Below, piece by piece: positions 1 through 8,341 of a stretch of DNA of 64,000 nt (position 1 is its first letter; every line of letters starts with the position of its first letter). Origin of the DNA: Benzoatithermus sp963720725. GTDB taxonomy: Bacteria; Pseudomonadota; Alphaproteobacteria; Geminicoccales; Geminicoccaceae. A program made the translations under genes and the position numbers. A model generated the notes under the pieces. That model saw only the letters and a program-made list of their open reading frames with translations. It did not search any database and was not told the DNA's origin. The DNA lies in assembly GCA_963720725.1 (NCBI GenBank), contig CAVRGN010000003.1:558001-622000 (forward strand). Reading direction: 5' to 3'.

Positions 1-556
1 TGATCAGCGCCACCAGCGCCGTGCCCAGCGACACCCGGATCCCCGGATCGACGTCGAGGATGAAGTCGGCGATGGTCGAGAGCTGGGTGCTGCCGGCGAA
101 CAGGGCCACGGTGAACGCCATCATCAGCATGGCGGGCTCGGCCAGGGACGCGATCATCATCTCGCGCGAGCTGCCGATGCCGCCGAAGCTGGTGCCGACG
201 TCCATGCCCGCCAGGGCCAGAAAAAAGCGCGCGCTGCCGAGCAGGGCCACGATCGCGATCAGGTCGACGGCCCAGTGGAAGATCAGGCCGGTGGCGAAGG
301 TCGGCACCAGCGCCGCCGCGACCCAGGTGACGGCGAAGATCAGGTAGGGCGCGGCGCGGAACAGCCATGACGCGCCGTCGGCCACGACCACGTCCTTGCG
401 CAGCAGCCGCGCGAGATCGCGATAGACCTGGAGCGGCGAGGGCCCGCGCCGGCGCAGCAGGCGCGCGCGCAGCAGGCGCATGCCACCGACGAGCAGCGGC
501 GCCAGCAGCAGGAGCAGGAACATCTGCACGCCCTGCAGCAGGAGATCGCGGATCAG
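1..556 (-). CDS. hyfC: HyfC/HycD-like membrane subunit (NuoH family), 3' end cut by window
   Basis: Membrane-anchoring subunit of an energy-converting hydrogenase-like (complex I-related) assembly, homologous to NuoH. Reading the minus strand from about 556 gives an open frame to the window edge. It has a hydrophobic N-terminus, an amphipathic RLLRKD-type stretch and the family motif SFGGIGSSREM followed by LAEPAM. The start is uncertain: a CTG at 556 overlaps the hyfB stop, a GTG lies at 529 and an ATG at 523. It directly follows hyfB on the same strand, as in hyf-type clusters. The rest of the complex lies outside the window, so whether a catalytic hydrogenase subunit exists cannot be judged. 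Confidence 0.8.
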   Translation of the reverse strand, partial: MIRDLLLQGVQMFLLLLLAPLLVGGMRLLRARLLRRRGPSPLQVYRDLARLLRKDVVVADGASWLFRAAPYLIFAVTWVAAALVPTFATGLIFHWAVDLIAIVALLGSARFFLALAGMDVGTSFGGIGSSREMMIASLAEPAMLMMAFTVALFAGSTQLSTIADFILDVDPGIRVSLGTALVALI

Positions 557-2559
557 CGCCACAGCGCCACCAGGCCGAGCAGGGAGACGAGCGCGCAGAA
601 CATCATGGTCAGGTAGCGGCGGACGGTGAGGAACTGGAGAAAGTTGAGGCGCTCCGCGACGTGCTCCACCAAACGCGCCAGCGGGAGGTAGAGCCACTCC
701 CAGATCAGGTCGTGCCAGCTCGAGACGAAACGGGCGGCGCGCAGCTCGCCGGGGGCCGGCATGTCGATCCCGTCGCGGGCGCGGAACAGCACCTCGCCGA
801 ACACGCGCCTCAGGGGCTGGGCGAAGCTGCCGGCCGAGTACTGGCCAAGCGGCACCGGGTCGGCAAAGCCGCAGTCCCAGGCACGGGCTCGGCGCAGGGC
901 ACGCGAGCCGAAGCGATGGACGAACAGCGCCACCGACGCGGCGGAGGCCAGCACGAACACGCTCAGGATCAGGCCGTTGTAGGAGCTCTGTGCGGCGTCC
1001 ACCGGGACCAGGGACAGCCAGCCCTGGGCACCCTGCGACGGCAGGGCCACGCCGTCGAGTTCGACGACCACGCGGCCCGCGAGGTCGATCACCGGGCCGG
1101 GGACGATTCCGACCAGCACACAGGCGGCTGCGGCCGCGATCATCGCGCTGCGGCTCCAGGGGTCGACCTCATGCGCCGTCCGTGCCGCCTCGCTGCGCGG
1201 TCGGCCGAGGAAGGCGGTGCCGAAGGCACGCACGAAGCAGGCGGCCGCCAAGGCCGCCGCGAGCGCCATCAGGGCGCCGACGGCCGGGGCCAGGAAGCGC
1301 AGCACGCCGTCGGGCAATTGCGGACTCACCAGCACCGCCTGGAACAGCAGCCATTCCGAGACGAAGCCGTTGAGCGGCGGCAGGGCCGAGATCGCCGCCG
1401 CACCGATCAGGAAGCAGGCGCCGGTCACCGGCAGGCGGTGGATGAGGCCGCCCATCCGGTCGAGGTCGCGCTCCCCCGTCGCGTGCAGCACGGCCCCGGC
1501 GCCCATGAACAGGAGGCTCTTGAACAAGGTGTGGTTGAGCGCGTGCAGCAGGGCGGCCGACAGCGCTATCGCCGCCGGCGCCGGCAAGCCGCTGGCGAGG
1601 AAGGCCAGGGCGAAGCCCAGGGCGATGAAGACGATGCCCAGATTCTCGACCGTGCTGTAGGCGAGCAGCCGCTTCAGGTCGTTCTGCAGCAGCGCGTAGA
1701 GGAGGCCCATCACGGCGGTGGTGGCGCCGACCAGCATCAGCACGCCGCCCCACCACCAGGCGGGCGGGCCGGCCAGGTCGAAGAGGATGCGCATGGCGGC
1801 GTAGACGGCGACCTTGGTCATCACCCCGCTCATCAGTGCGGAGACCTGGCTCGGTGCCGCGGCGTGCGCCGGCGGCAGCCAGACGTGCAGCGGCAGGAGC
1901 CCGGCTTTCGATCCGGCGCCGACCAGTGCCAGCGCCAGGACCAGCGCCTGGGGGATCAGCTCCGGCGGCTGGCCACGAATGCTCGCGAAATCATAGGCGC
2001 CGCCCGGCCCTGTCAGGAGGCCCATACACAAAAGCAGGGCCGCCGTGCCGAGGCTCGCCATGACCAAATAGAGGTAGGCGGCGTCGCGCGGACCCTTGGC
2101 CTCGTGATCGCGCAGCACGAGCGCCCAGGAGCTCAGGGACATGAACTCCCAGGCGAGCAGGAAGGTGAACGCGTCGTCGGCCAATAGGACGAGGTTCATG
2201 CCCGCCAGGAAGGCCGGGACGAATGGCAGCACCCGTCGCGGCGCAGCCTCGTCGCGCGCCTGGCCGATCGCGTAGATCGAGGCCAGGACAGCACCCAGGT
2301 CGACCACCAGCATGAAGAAGGCGCTGAGCTGATCCAGGCGCAGATGCATGCCGATCCACGGCAGCCCCAGCGGGAGGACCAGCGTCTCCGGCTGGCGCCC
2401 CGACGCCAGGACGGCGAGCCCGATCGACATCAGCCCGGCCGCAAGGATGACGCAGCCGCCGTAGACCGCGACGTGCCCACGCGGCCGCTTGCCGAGGACC
2501 GAGCCGAGAGCGGCCAGGACCAGGAACGACAGGATCGCGCTGCCGGCGGCGATCAGCAC
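553..2559 (-). CDS. hyfB: HyfB-like proton-translocating subunit (NuoL/antiporter family)
   Basis: Large antiporter-like membrane subunit (668 aa) of a hydrogenase-4/formate-hydrogenlyase-like complex, related to NuoL/NuoN/Mrp subunits that couple electron transfer to ion pumping in the inner membrane. The sequence is almost entirely hydrophobic helices. It carries the Proton_antipo_M hallmarks LLAYSTVENLG and HALNHTLFKSLLFMGAG, then the HyfB-typical GERDLDRMGGL loop. The start is GTG at 2559, with only a weak ribosome site. The stop overlaps the presumed hyfC start. The same family occurs in hydrogenase-related complexes without a hydrogenase site, so H2 metabolism is not proven. Confidence 0.88.
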   Translation of the reverse strand: MLIAAGSAILSFLVLAALGSVLGKRPRGHVAVYGGCVILAAGLMSIGLAVLASGRQPETLVLPLGLPWIGMHLRLDQLSAFFMLVVDLGAVLASIYAIGQARDEAAPRRVLPFVPAFLAGMNLVLLADDAFTFLLAWEFMSLSSWALVLRDHEAKGPRDAAYLYLVMASLGTAALLLCMGLLTGPGGAYDFASIRGQPPELIPQALVLALALVGAGSKAGLLPLHVWLPPAHAAAPSQVSALMSGVMTKVAVYAAMRILFDLAGPPAWWWGGVLMLVGATTAVMGLLYALLQNDLKRLLAYSTVENLGIVFIALGFALAFLASGLPAPAAIALSAALLHALNHTLFKSLLFMGAGAVLHATGERDLDRMGGLIHRLPVTGACFLIGAAAISALPPLNGFVSEWLLFQAVLVSPQLPDGVLRFLAPAVGALMALAAALAAACFVRAFGTAFLGRPRSEAARTAHEVDPWSRSAMIAAAAACVLVGIVPGPVIDLAGRVVVELDGVALPSQGAQGWLSLVPVDAAQSSYNGLILSVFVLASAASVALFVHRFGSRALRRARAWDCGFADPVPLGQYSAGSFAQPLRRVFGEVLFRARDGIDMPAPGELRAARFVSSWHDLIWEWLYLPLARLVEHVAERLNFLQFLTVRRYLTMMFCALVSLLGLVALWR

Positions 2560-2669
2560 GCGCTATGCCCGACCGCCCACTTTGTTGGTCCCCGCAACTG
2601 GAATTGATGGCAGTGTTTTACGCGGCGCCGGGGGCGTCCGCAACGCGATCGGGCGGCGCGAGCCTGCGA

Positions 2670-3152
2670 CTAAGTGCTTTCGCCGCCGCGATCACGCTGC
2701 TGCAGGAGACGGTCGAACGCGGCCAAGGTCTCGTCGCTGACATGGTGCTCGATGCCCTCGGCATCGACCCGGGCGGTTTCCTCCGCGACGCCGAGCGAGC
2801 GCAGGAAGCGATAGACGATGCGGTGGCGGCGTCGGCAATGCTCGGCGAGGTCGCGGCCGTCCTGGGTCAGGAAGATCGAGCGGTAGGGCTCGGAGCGCAC
2901 GAGGCCGTCGCGCTGCAAGCGCGTGATCGCATTGGTCACGGTGGCGTTGGTGACGCCCAGCCGATGAGCGAGATCCACCGCGCGCGCCTCGCCGGTGGCG
3001 TCGATCAGGTCGGCGATCAGCTCGACATAGTCCTCCGCGATCTCGTTGCGATGATCGCTGCGGGTGCGGTCGAAGCCTTCGGCCTGCGTGTCCGCCCGGG
3101 GCAGCCGCGCTCGATGCATGGGCGTTGCCATCTCTTTTCCCATCCAGATCAC
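2670..3152 (-). CDS. mntR: MntR-type manganese-responsive repressor (DtxR family)
   Basis: Mn(II)-activated DNA-binding repressor of manganese uptake. The 160-aa frame has an N-terminal winged helix (roughly residues 40-100, with ARAVDLAHRLGV as the first HTH helix). The DtxR/MntR metal-binding region follows: EDYVEL, RHRIV and DAEGIEHH, the last matching MntR metal ligands. It is the last gene of the sit operon: GTG 3152 overlaps the sitD stop by one base (TAGTG). ATG codons at 3143 and 3130 are alternative starts; the latter has GGGAAAAGAG just upstream. An MntR box upstream of sitA implies it represses its own operon. Confidence 0.88.
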   Translation of the reverse strand: MIWMGKEMATPMHRARLPRADTQAEGFDRTRSDHRNEIAEDYVELIADLIDATGEARAVDLAHRLGVTNATVTNAITRLQRDGLVRSEPYRSIFLTQDGRDLAEHCRRRHRIVYRFLRSLGVAEETARVDAEGIEHHVSDETLAAFDRLLQQRDRGGEST

Positions 3153-4045
3153 TAGCGCGGCGGCGCCCCGGCCGAAAGCCCGGCGGCATCGCCGGGCAAC
3201 CGGCGCCGGCGGCCGACCGCCACCAGGCCACGCTCGGGCGCGAAGAACAGGGCGGCGATGAACATCATGGCCTGCACGAGCACGATGCAGGCGCCGGTGG
3301 CGCCGTCGAGGTGGAAGCTCGCGACGGTGCCGATCGCCGAGGCCGAGGTGGCGACCGCCACCGCGATCGCCAGCATGCGCTCGAAGCGGTCGGTCAAGAG
3401 GTAGGCGGTGGCCCCCGGTGCGACGAGCATCGCCACGACGAGGATGATGCCCACCGCTTTGAGCGAGGCCACGATGGTCAGCGCCAGGAGCACCAGGAGC
3501 CCGTAGTGGATCAGCCGGACCGGCAAGCCGATGGCCCGGGCATGGTTCGGGTCGAAGCAGTAGAGCAGGAGGTCGCGCCGCTTGAGCAGCACGACAAGCA
3601 TCGTGCCGCCGGCGACAAGCGCGGTCTCGACGAGATCGCGCGCGCTGACGCCCAGCATGTTGCCGAACAGGATGTGGTTCAGGTGCTGGTCGGTCTCGAC
3701 CTTGGTGAACAGGACGAGGCCGAAGCCGAACATGCCGGAGAACACGATGCCCATCACCGTGTCCTCCTTGATGCGGCTGTTGTCTTTCAGGTAGCCGGTG
3801 AGCAGCGCGCAGGACAGGCCGGCGGCGAAGGCGCCCAAGGCCAGGGGCAGTCCCGCGGCATAGGCGATGACGATGCCGGGCAGGACGGCGTGGGACACCG
3901 CATCGCCCATCAGCGACCAGCCCTTGAGGACGAGGTAGCAGGAGAGCACGGCGCAGACGGCACCCACCAGCAGCGCCACGATCAGCGCCCGCTGCATGAA
4001 CGGGTAGCTCAATGGCACGATCAGCCAGTCGAGAAGGGTGGTCAT
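3152..4045 (-). CDS. sitD: Mn/Fe ABC transporter permease SitD
   Basis: Second inner-membrane permease (297 aa) of an ABC-3 family metal importer. It carries the family motif GWSLMGDAVSHAVLPG near residues 35-50 and the conserved PGATAYLLTDRF loop late in the protein, with about eight or nine hydrophobic helices. I place the start at ATG 4045 because it forms an ATGA overlap with the sitC stop; the frame stays open much further upstream but that part is antisense composition. It probably pairs with SitC as a heterodimer around SitB. Confidence 0.9.
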   Translation of the reverse strand: MTTLLDWLIVPLSYPFMQRALIVALLVGAVCAVLSCYLVLKGWSLMGDAVSHAVLPGIVIAYAAGLPLALGAFAAGLSCALLTGYLKDNSRIKEDTVMGIVFSGMFGFGLVLFTKVETDQHLNHILFGNMLGVSARDLVETALVAGGTMLVVLLKRRDLLLYCFDPNHARAIGLPVRLIHYGLLVLLALTIVASLKAVGIILVVAMLVAPGATAYLLTDRFERMLAIAVAVATSASAIGTVASFHLDGATGACIVLVQAMMFIAALFFAPERGLVAVGRRRRLPGDAAGLSAGAPPR

Positions 4046-4902
4046 GCCGGCGCCGCGACGTTGCCGAGACGGCGGCGGCGCTCGGCCAGGGTGCCGTGCT
4101 TGGGTGCCAGGAAGAAGGCGGCGAGGAACACCAGCGTCTGCAGGGAGACGATCACGCCGCCGGTGGCACCGTCGATGAAGTAGCTGAGGTAGGCGCCGAT
4201 GAAGCTGGTCGCCGCACCCATGGCGACGCTGATCAGGATCAGGCGGCCGAACCGGTCGGTCAGGAGGTAGGCGGTCGCACCCGGCGTCACCACCATGGCG
4301 ACGACCAGGCAGGCGCCCACGGTCTGCAGTGCCGCCACGGTACAGGCGCTGAGCAGGGTGAAGAACAGGATCTTGAGCCGGAACGGGTCGAGGCCGACGC
4401 TGCGCGCGTGGCTCTCGTCGAAGAAGGTGACCATCAGGTCCTTCCAGCGCAGCGTCAGGATCGCGAGCGACACGGCCGAGATGATCGCCACCTGGACCAC
4501 GTCCTCGTCGGAGATCGCCAGGATGTTGCCGAGCACGATGGTCTGGACGCTGACCGAGGTCGGCCAGATCGAGGCCATGAGCAGGCCGAGCGCGAAGAGC
4601 GAGGTGAACACTACGCCGATCACGGCATCCTCGCGCAGTCGCGTGCCCTGCTTGACCGCGGCCATGCCGAGCGAGGCGAGGCCGCCGGCGAGGAACGCAC
4701 CCAGTGCGAAGGGCAGGCCCAGGATGTAGGCGCCGGCCACGCCCGGCACGATCGAATGCGCCAGCGCGTCGCCCATCAGGGACCAGCCCTTGAGCATCAG
4801 GTAGGCCGAGAGGAAGGCGCACACCCCGCCGACCAGGGCGCTCACCCACATGGCCTTGACCATGTACTGGTAGTCGAACGGGATCAGCAGCTCGGCGATC
4901 AT
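4042..4902 (-). CDS. sitC: Mn/Fe ABC transporter permease SitC
   Basis: Inner-membrane permease (286 aa) of the manganese/iron importer, ABC-3 family. It is clearly paralogous to the following gene: it shares the GWSLMGDALAHSIVPG and PGATAYLLTDRFGR motifs and the same helix layout. ATG at 4902 overlaps the end of sitB by four bases, and its stop overlaps the sitD start. This points to translational coupling across the operon. Confidence 0.9.
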   Translation of the reverse strand: MIAELLIPFDYQYMVKAMWVSALVGGVCAFLSAYLMLKGWSLMGDALAHSIVPGVAGAYILGLPFALGAFLAGGLASLGMAAVKQGTRLREDAVIGVVFTSLFALGLLMASIWPTSVSVQTIVLGNILAISDEDVVQVAIISAVSLAILTLRWKDLMVTFFDESHARSVGLDPFRLKILFFTLLSACTVAALQTVGACLVVAMVVTPGATAYLLTDRFGRLILISVAMGAATSFIGAYLSYFIDGATGGVIVSLQTLVFLAAFFLAPKHGTLAERRRRLGNVAAPA

Positions 4903-5816
4903 CCCTCGCGCTCCCGGCCTTCGGCCGCGGCATCGTGGTAGATCACGAACGGCCGCTCGTCGTCGGTGAGCACGGTGAGCGTCCGGGTGTCGGCATCGTC
5001 GTGCAAGGCGGGGCCGCCGAGGTTGAACCGGCGCAGAACCCCGCCGAAGGCCCGCTCGAGATTGGCCTGGGTGAAGACCAGGGCCGTCGGGCCCGACGCC
5101 AGGATGCGCCGGTTGATCAGCACCACCTGGTCGCAGAAATCGGGCACGCTGCCGAGATCGTGGGTGGAGACCAGCATCAGGTGGCCGGCCGCGCGCAGCT
5201 CGCGCAGGAGGGAAATGATCGCCGCCTCGGTCTTGACGTCGACGCCGGTGAACGGCTCGTCGAGCAGGATGATCCGGCCCTCTTGCGCCAACGATCGGGC
5301 GAGGAACACCCGCTTCTTCTGGCCGCCGCTGAGCTCGCCGATCTGGCGGGTGCGGTAGGCGGTCATGCCCACCCGCTCCAGCGCCTCGTCGACCTTGCGG
5401 CGGTCTTCGCGCGTTGCCATGCGCAGGAAGTTCATGTGGCCGTAGCGGCCCATCATGACCACGTCCTGGACCAGCACCGGGAAGTTCCAGTCCACGTCCT
5501 CGCTCTGTGGCACGTAGGCCACCATGTTGCGCTTGAGCGCCTCGGCCACCGGCATGCCGCCGAGCAGCACGGAGCCGCGGGTCGGCCGCACGAAGCCCAT
5601 CAGCGCCTTGAACAGGGTCGACTTGCCGCTGCCGTTGATGCCCACCAGAGCGCAGATCGAGCCCATGCCCAGCTCGAAGGTCGCGCCTTCGAGAGCGGTG
5701 TGGCCGTTGCGGTAGCGCACCGTCAGATCCTGCACCGCAATGCCCGGCGCGTATGGCGCCGGCAGATCCGAAGCGATGTCCATGACGCCAGCCTCCCCGG
5801 CCGCGGCCTCGCTCAA
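4899..5816 (-). CDS. sitB: Mn/Fe ABC transporter ATP-binding protein SitB
   Basis: Cytoplasmic ATPase (305 aa) that powers the SitCD permease. Complete nucleotide-binding elements are visible: Walker A GINGSGKST, Q-loop in YVPQSEDVDW, signature LSGGQKKR, Walker B IILLDEPF and the switch His in STHDL. The YVPQ..DVDWNFP wording is typical of Mn/Zn/Fe transporters. The start at 5816 overlaps the sitA stop by four bases. The C-terminal tail (about 50 residues beyond the ABC core) is longer than in a minimal ATPase. Confidence 0.92.
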   Translation of the reverse strand: MSEAAAGEAGVMDIASDLPAPYAPGIAVQDLTVRYRNGHTALEGATFELGMGSICALVGINGSGKSTLFKALMGFVRPTRGSVLLGGMPVAEALKRNMVAYVPQSEDVDWNFPVLVQDVVMMGRYGHMNFLRMATREDRRKVDEALERVGMTAYRTRQIGELSGGQKKRVFLARSLAQEGRIILLDEPFTGVDVKTEAAIISLLRELRAAGHLMLVSTHDLGSVPDFCDQVVLINRRILASGPTALVFTQANLERAFGGVLRRFNLGGPALHDDADTRTLTVLTDDERPFVIYHDAAAEGREREG

Positions 5817-6733
5817 GTGTCGAAGCCTCGGGCGATCGTCTCCACCGTCACCTTGAGCAGGTCGACATAGGTCGGCACCGGACCGCCCGCGGAACTCAGC
5901 GAGTCGACATAGAGCACGCCGCCATAGGCGGCTCCGGTCTCCGACGCGACCTGCTTGGCCGCCCGGTCGGAGATGGTGCTCTCGCTGAACACCACCGGGA
6001 TGCCGTTCTGGCGCACGAGGTCGATCACCCGCCGGACCTGCTTGGGCGTGCCCTGCTCGTCGGCGTTGATCGGCCAGAGATAGGCCTCGCGCATGCCGTA
6101 GTCGCGGGCGAGATAGCTGAACGCCCCTTCGCTGGTGACCAGCCAGCGGCGCTCCTCCGGCACCGCGGCCAGCCGCTGGCGCAGCGGCTCGTCCAGGGCG
6201 CGAATCCGGACGGCATAGGCAGCGGCGTTGCGGTCGTAGGTCGCGGCGTTGGCCGGATCGTGCTCCGCCAATGCCTTGCGGATGTTCTCGATGTAGATCA
6301 GCGCGTTGGCCGGCGACATCCAGGCATGGGGATTGGGCTTGCCGGTGTAGGGGCCCTCGTGGATGCCCATGGGCTCCACCCCATCGGTGACGACCACGCC
6401 GGGCACGTCCCGGACGTTCTCGAAGAAGCGCTCGAACCAGCGCTCCAGGTTGAACCCATTGTAGAGCACAAGGTCGGCCGACTGCGCCTTGACGATGTCC
6501 TGCGGCGTCGGCTGGTAGTCGTGGATCTCCGCTCCCGGCTTGGTGATCGACTCGACCACCGCGGCCTCGCCGGCGACGTTCTGGGCCATGTCCTGGATCA
6601 CGGTGAAGGTGGTCAGGACACGCAACGGCTCGCCCGGAGCCGCCGCCTCAGCCCGTGCCGAGGCGAGCATCAGGCCGAACCCGACCAAGCCCACCAGGCA
6701 CAGCGATCGCAGTCCCGCAAAGCGACCGGTCAT
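5813..6733 (-). CDS. sitA: Mn/Fe ABC transporter periplasmic binding protein SitA
   Basis: Cluster A-I periplasmic metal-binding protein that feeds SitBCD. I chose ATG 6733 (306 aa) over the longer frame to 6835. It has GAGG eight bases upstream and exposes a signal peptide with a hydrophobic core (residues 10-25) and an ASARAEA cleavage region. The four expected ligands are present: His71 (AEIHDY), His136 (PNPHAW), Glu202 (SEGAFS) and Asp277 (YVDSL). That His-His-Glu-Asp set fits Mn/Fe rather than Zn-type proteins. First gene of sitABCD-mntR. Confidence 0.92.
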   Translation of the reverse strand: MTGRFAGLRSLCLVGLVGFGLMLASARAEAAAPGEPLRVLTTFTVIQDMAQNVAGEAAVVESITKPGAEIHDYQPTPQDIVKAQSADLVLYNGFNLERWFERFFENVRDVPGVVVTDGVEPMGIHEGPYTGKPNPHAWMSPANALIYIENIRKALAEHDPANAATYDRNAAAYAVRIRALDEPLRQRLAAVPEERRWLVTSEGAFSYLARDYGMREAYLWPINADEQGTPKQVRRVIDLVRQNGIPVVFSESTISDRAAKQVASETGAAYGGVLYVDSLSSAGGPVPTYVDLLKVTVETIARGFDT

Positions 6734-6779
6734 CGCGCAATCCTCATTGGCCAAGCTTTGGACTTTTCCCTTGTTGAGA

Positions 6780-6808
6780 TATGTAGCAAAGGCTAAAAAA
6801 TTGGCAAG
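6780..6808 (-). promoter_or_regulatory. Probable sitA promoter overlapping the MntR box
   Basis: On the minus strand TTGCCA (five of six to the -35 consensus) is followed, after 16 bases, by TACATA as a moderate -10. The MntR palindrome fills most of the spacer, the arrangement expected for steric repression. The -10 match is only fair. Confidence 0.5.
6784..6795. promoter_or_regulatory. MntR box in the sitA promoter
   Basis: The palindrome TAGCAAAGGCTA, followed by an A-run, sits 51 bases upstream of the sitA start. Its core is identical to the core of the enterobacterial MntR operator (TAGCAAAGGCTA within an AAACAT...ATGTTT frame, from memory). The flanks are only partly matched. An mntR gene closes the operon, so Mn-dependent autorepression is the natural reading. 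Confidence 0.8.
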
Positions 6809-6897
6809 TGACGAAGTCTCCCGATCCGTCGCCACGGTGGATGGGCCGGAGGGCTTCGGCTAGGTAAGGCTGGCGGAACGCTGTGGGAGCCTGGGCA

Positions 6898-8220
6898 ATG
6901 CGAACGGGCATGCTGGACCAGCTGTGGACGTCGATCGCCGACGCGGGTCGCGACCTCGTGCGGACGCGGCTCTACGGCCGGCGGCGGCCGCAGGTGCGCG
7001 ACCTGTGCCGCGACCTGCTTTCGACCCGCGGCGAGGCCTCCGGCGCCGCCCTCGCGCGCGAGCTGCTGGATGCCTACCGGGCCATGGACACGGCCGAGCG
7101 GCTGGCCTTCCTGACCATGCTGGCCACCGAGTTCGGCCACGACCACGAGCGGATCATCGCCGCGGCAGAGGCATACCGCGACCGACCCACCGCCGCGGCG
7201 GTGCACGCGCTGCGCCGGGCGTGCGAGTCGCCACGCCATGAGCTGTTCCGGCGCATGAACATCGCGCCCGGCGGTACCGGAGCGATCGTGGACCTCCGCA
7301 CCGAGCTGCTGGCCCATCTGCCGGCGCATGCGGAGCTGACACCGGTCGACGCCGATCTGCACGATCTGCTCGGCGGCTGGTTCAACCCCGGATTCCTGAC
7401 CTTCGCCCGGATCGACTGGAACAGTCCGGCGTCGCTGCTCGAGAAGTTCCTGCGCTACGAGAAGGTCCACCGCATGCGTGCGCTCGAGGATCTCAAGCGC
7501 CGCCTCGCCGCCGATCGGAGGTGCTTCGCCTTCTTTCACCCCGCCCTGCCCGACGAGCCCCTCATCTTCGTCGAAGTGGCATTGGTGAGCGGCATGGCCG
7601 ACCAAATCCAGCCGCTGATCGACCCCGACGCAGCGGTAGGCGACCCGGCCGCCGCCGATTCGGCGATCTTCTATTCGATCAACAACTGTCTGGAGGGGCT
7701 GCGCGGCGTCACACTCGGCAATTTCCTACTCAAGCTGGTCGCGGCCGACCTCGCGCGGGAGTTGCCTGAGCTCAGGACCTTCGCGACGCTATCCCCGGTT
7801 CCCGGCTTTGCCGCATGGCTGCGCGACGCATTGTCCGGACGCAGCGACGACGCGCTCGCGGGCGTCGACCTGGAACAACTCGCCTTGCTGGACGTCGCCG
7901 ATTGGCCGGAGGATGCGGAGGCCGCCGAGCGCCTCCGCCTGCCGCTGATGCGCCTGTGTGCGCAGTATCTCACGAGGGAGAAACGGGGCGGCCGTCCGCG
8001 TGATCCGGTAGCGCGGTTCCATCTCGGCAACGGAGCGCGCCTCGAGCGGATCAATTGGCTGGGGGACCTTTCGCCGAAAGGGCTGGCCGAATCGTTCGGA
8101 ATGCTGGTGAACTACAAGTACGACGCAGCCATGATCGAGCGGAATCACGAGGCCTACACCAACAACTACGAGGTGATCATGTCCTCCGCGGTCAGGACGC
8201 TGGTACCGCCGGCAGGGTGA
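6898..8220 (+). CDS. Malonyl-CoA decarboxylase
   Basis: Converts malonyl-CoA to acetyl-CoA and CO2 (EC 4.1.1.9). The 440-aa protein matches the whole MCD family: a helical N-terminal domain, then a GNAT-fold catalytic domain. Ser299 in LSPVPGF and His375 in the FHLGNGA motif correspond to the Ser/His pair proposed as catalytic in known MCDs. ATG 6898 is preferred over the upstream in-frame GTG 6883 because GGGAG lies eight bases before it. No matB or malonate transporter gene is adjacent, so it may serve malonyl-CoA control rather than malonate catabolism. Divergent from sitA. Confidence 0.9.
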   Translation: MRTGMLDQLWTSIADAGRDLVRTRLYGRRRPQVRDLCRDLLSTRGEASGAALARELLDAYRAMDTAERLAFLTMLATEFGHDHERIIAAAEAYRDRPTAAAVHALRRACESPRHELFRRMNIAPGGTGAIVDLRTELLAHLPAHAELTPVDADLHDLLGGWFNPGFLTFARIDWNSPASLLEKFLRYEKVHRMRALEDLKRRLAADRRCFAFFHPALPDEPLIFVEVALVSGMADQIQPLIDPDAAVGDPAAADSAIFYSINNCLEGLRGVTLGNFLLKLVAADLARELPELRTFATLSPVPGFAAWLRDALSGRSDDALAGVDLEQLALLDVADWPEDAEAAERLRLPLMRLCAQYLTREKRGGRPRDPVARFHLGNGARLERINWLGDLSPKGLAESFGMLVNYKYDAAMIERNHEAYTNNYEVIMSSAVRTLVPPAG

Positions 8221-8243
8221 GATCGGATGCGAAAGTCTGGAAC

Positions 8244-8253
8244 TGGTATAAAT
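8244..8253 (+). promoter_or_regulatory. Extended -10 promoter for fbpA
   Basis: TGGTATAAAT is a strong extended -10 (TGn plus TATAAA), about 90 bases ahead of the fbpA start in the spacer after the malonyl-CoA decarboxylase gene. No good -35 lies 17 bases upstream, as is common for extended -10 promoters. Confidence 0.45.
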
Positions 8254-8341
8254 AGAGGTCTGCGCCAATTAGTTTGCCCGATCATCAGCCATGGACTATC
8301 GGCAGCTTCCAGTATCCTTGCCTAACCGGAGCAATGCTCTC

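Noticed and set aside
367..2187. Long plus-strand open frame opposite hyfB (606 codons)
   Set aside because: Low-complexity Arg/Gln/Gly/Ala composition, no family resemblance, antisense to a clear gene; a GC-rich shadow.
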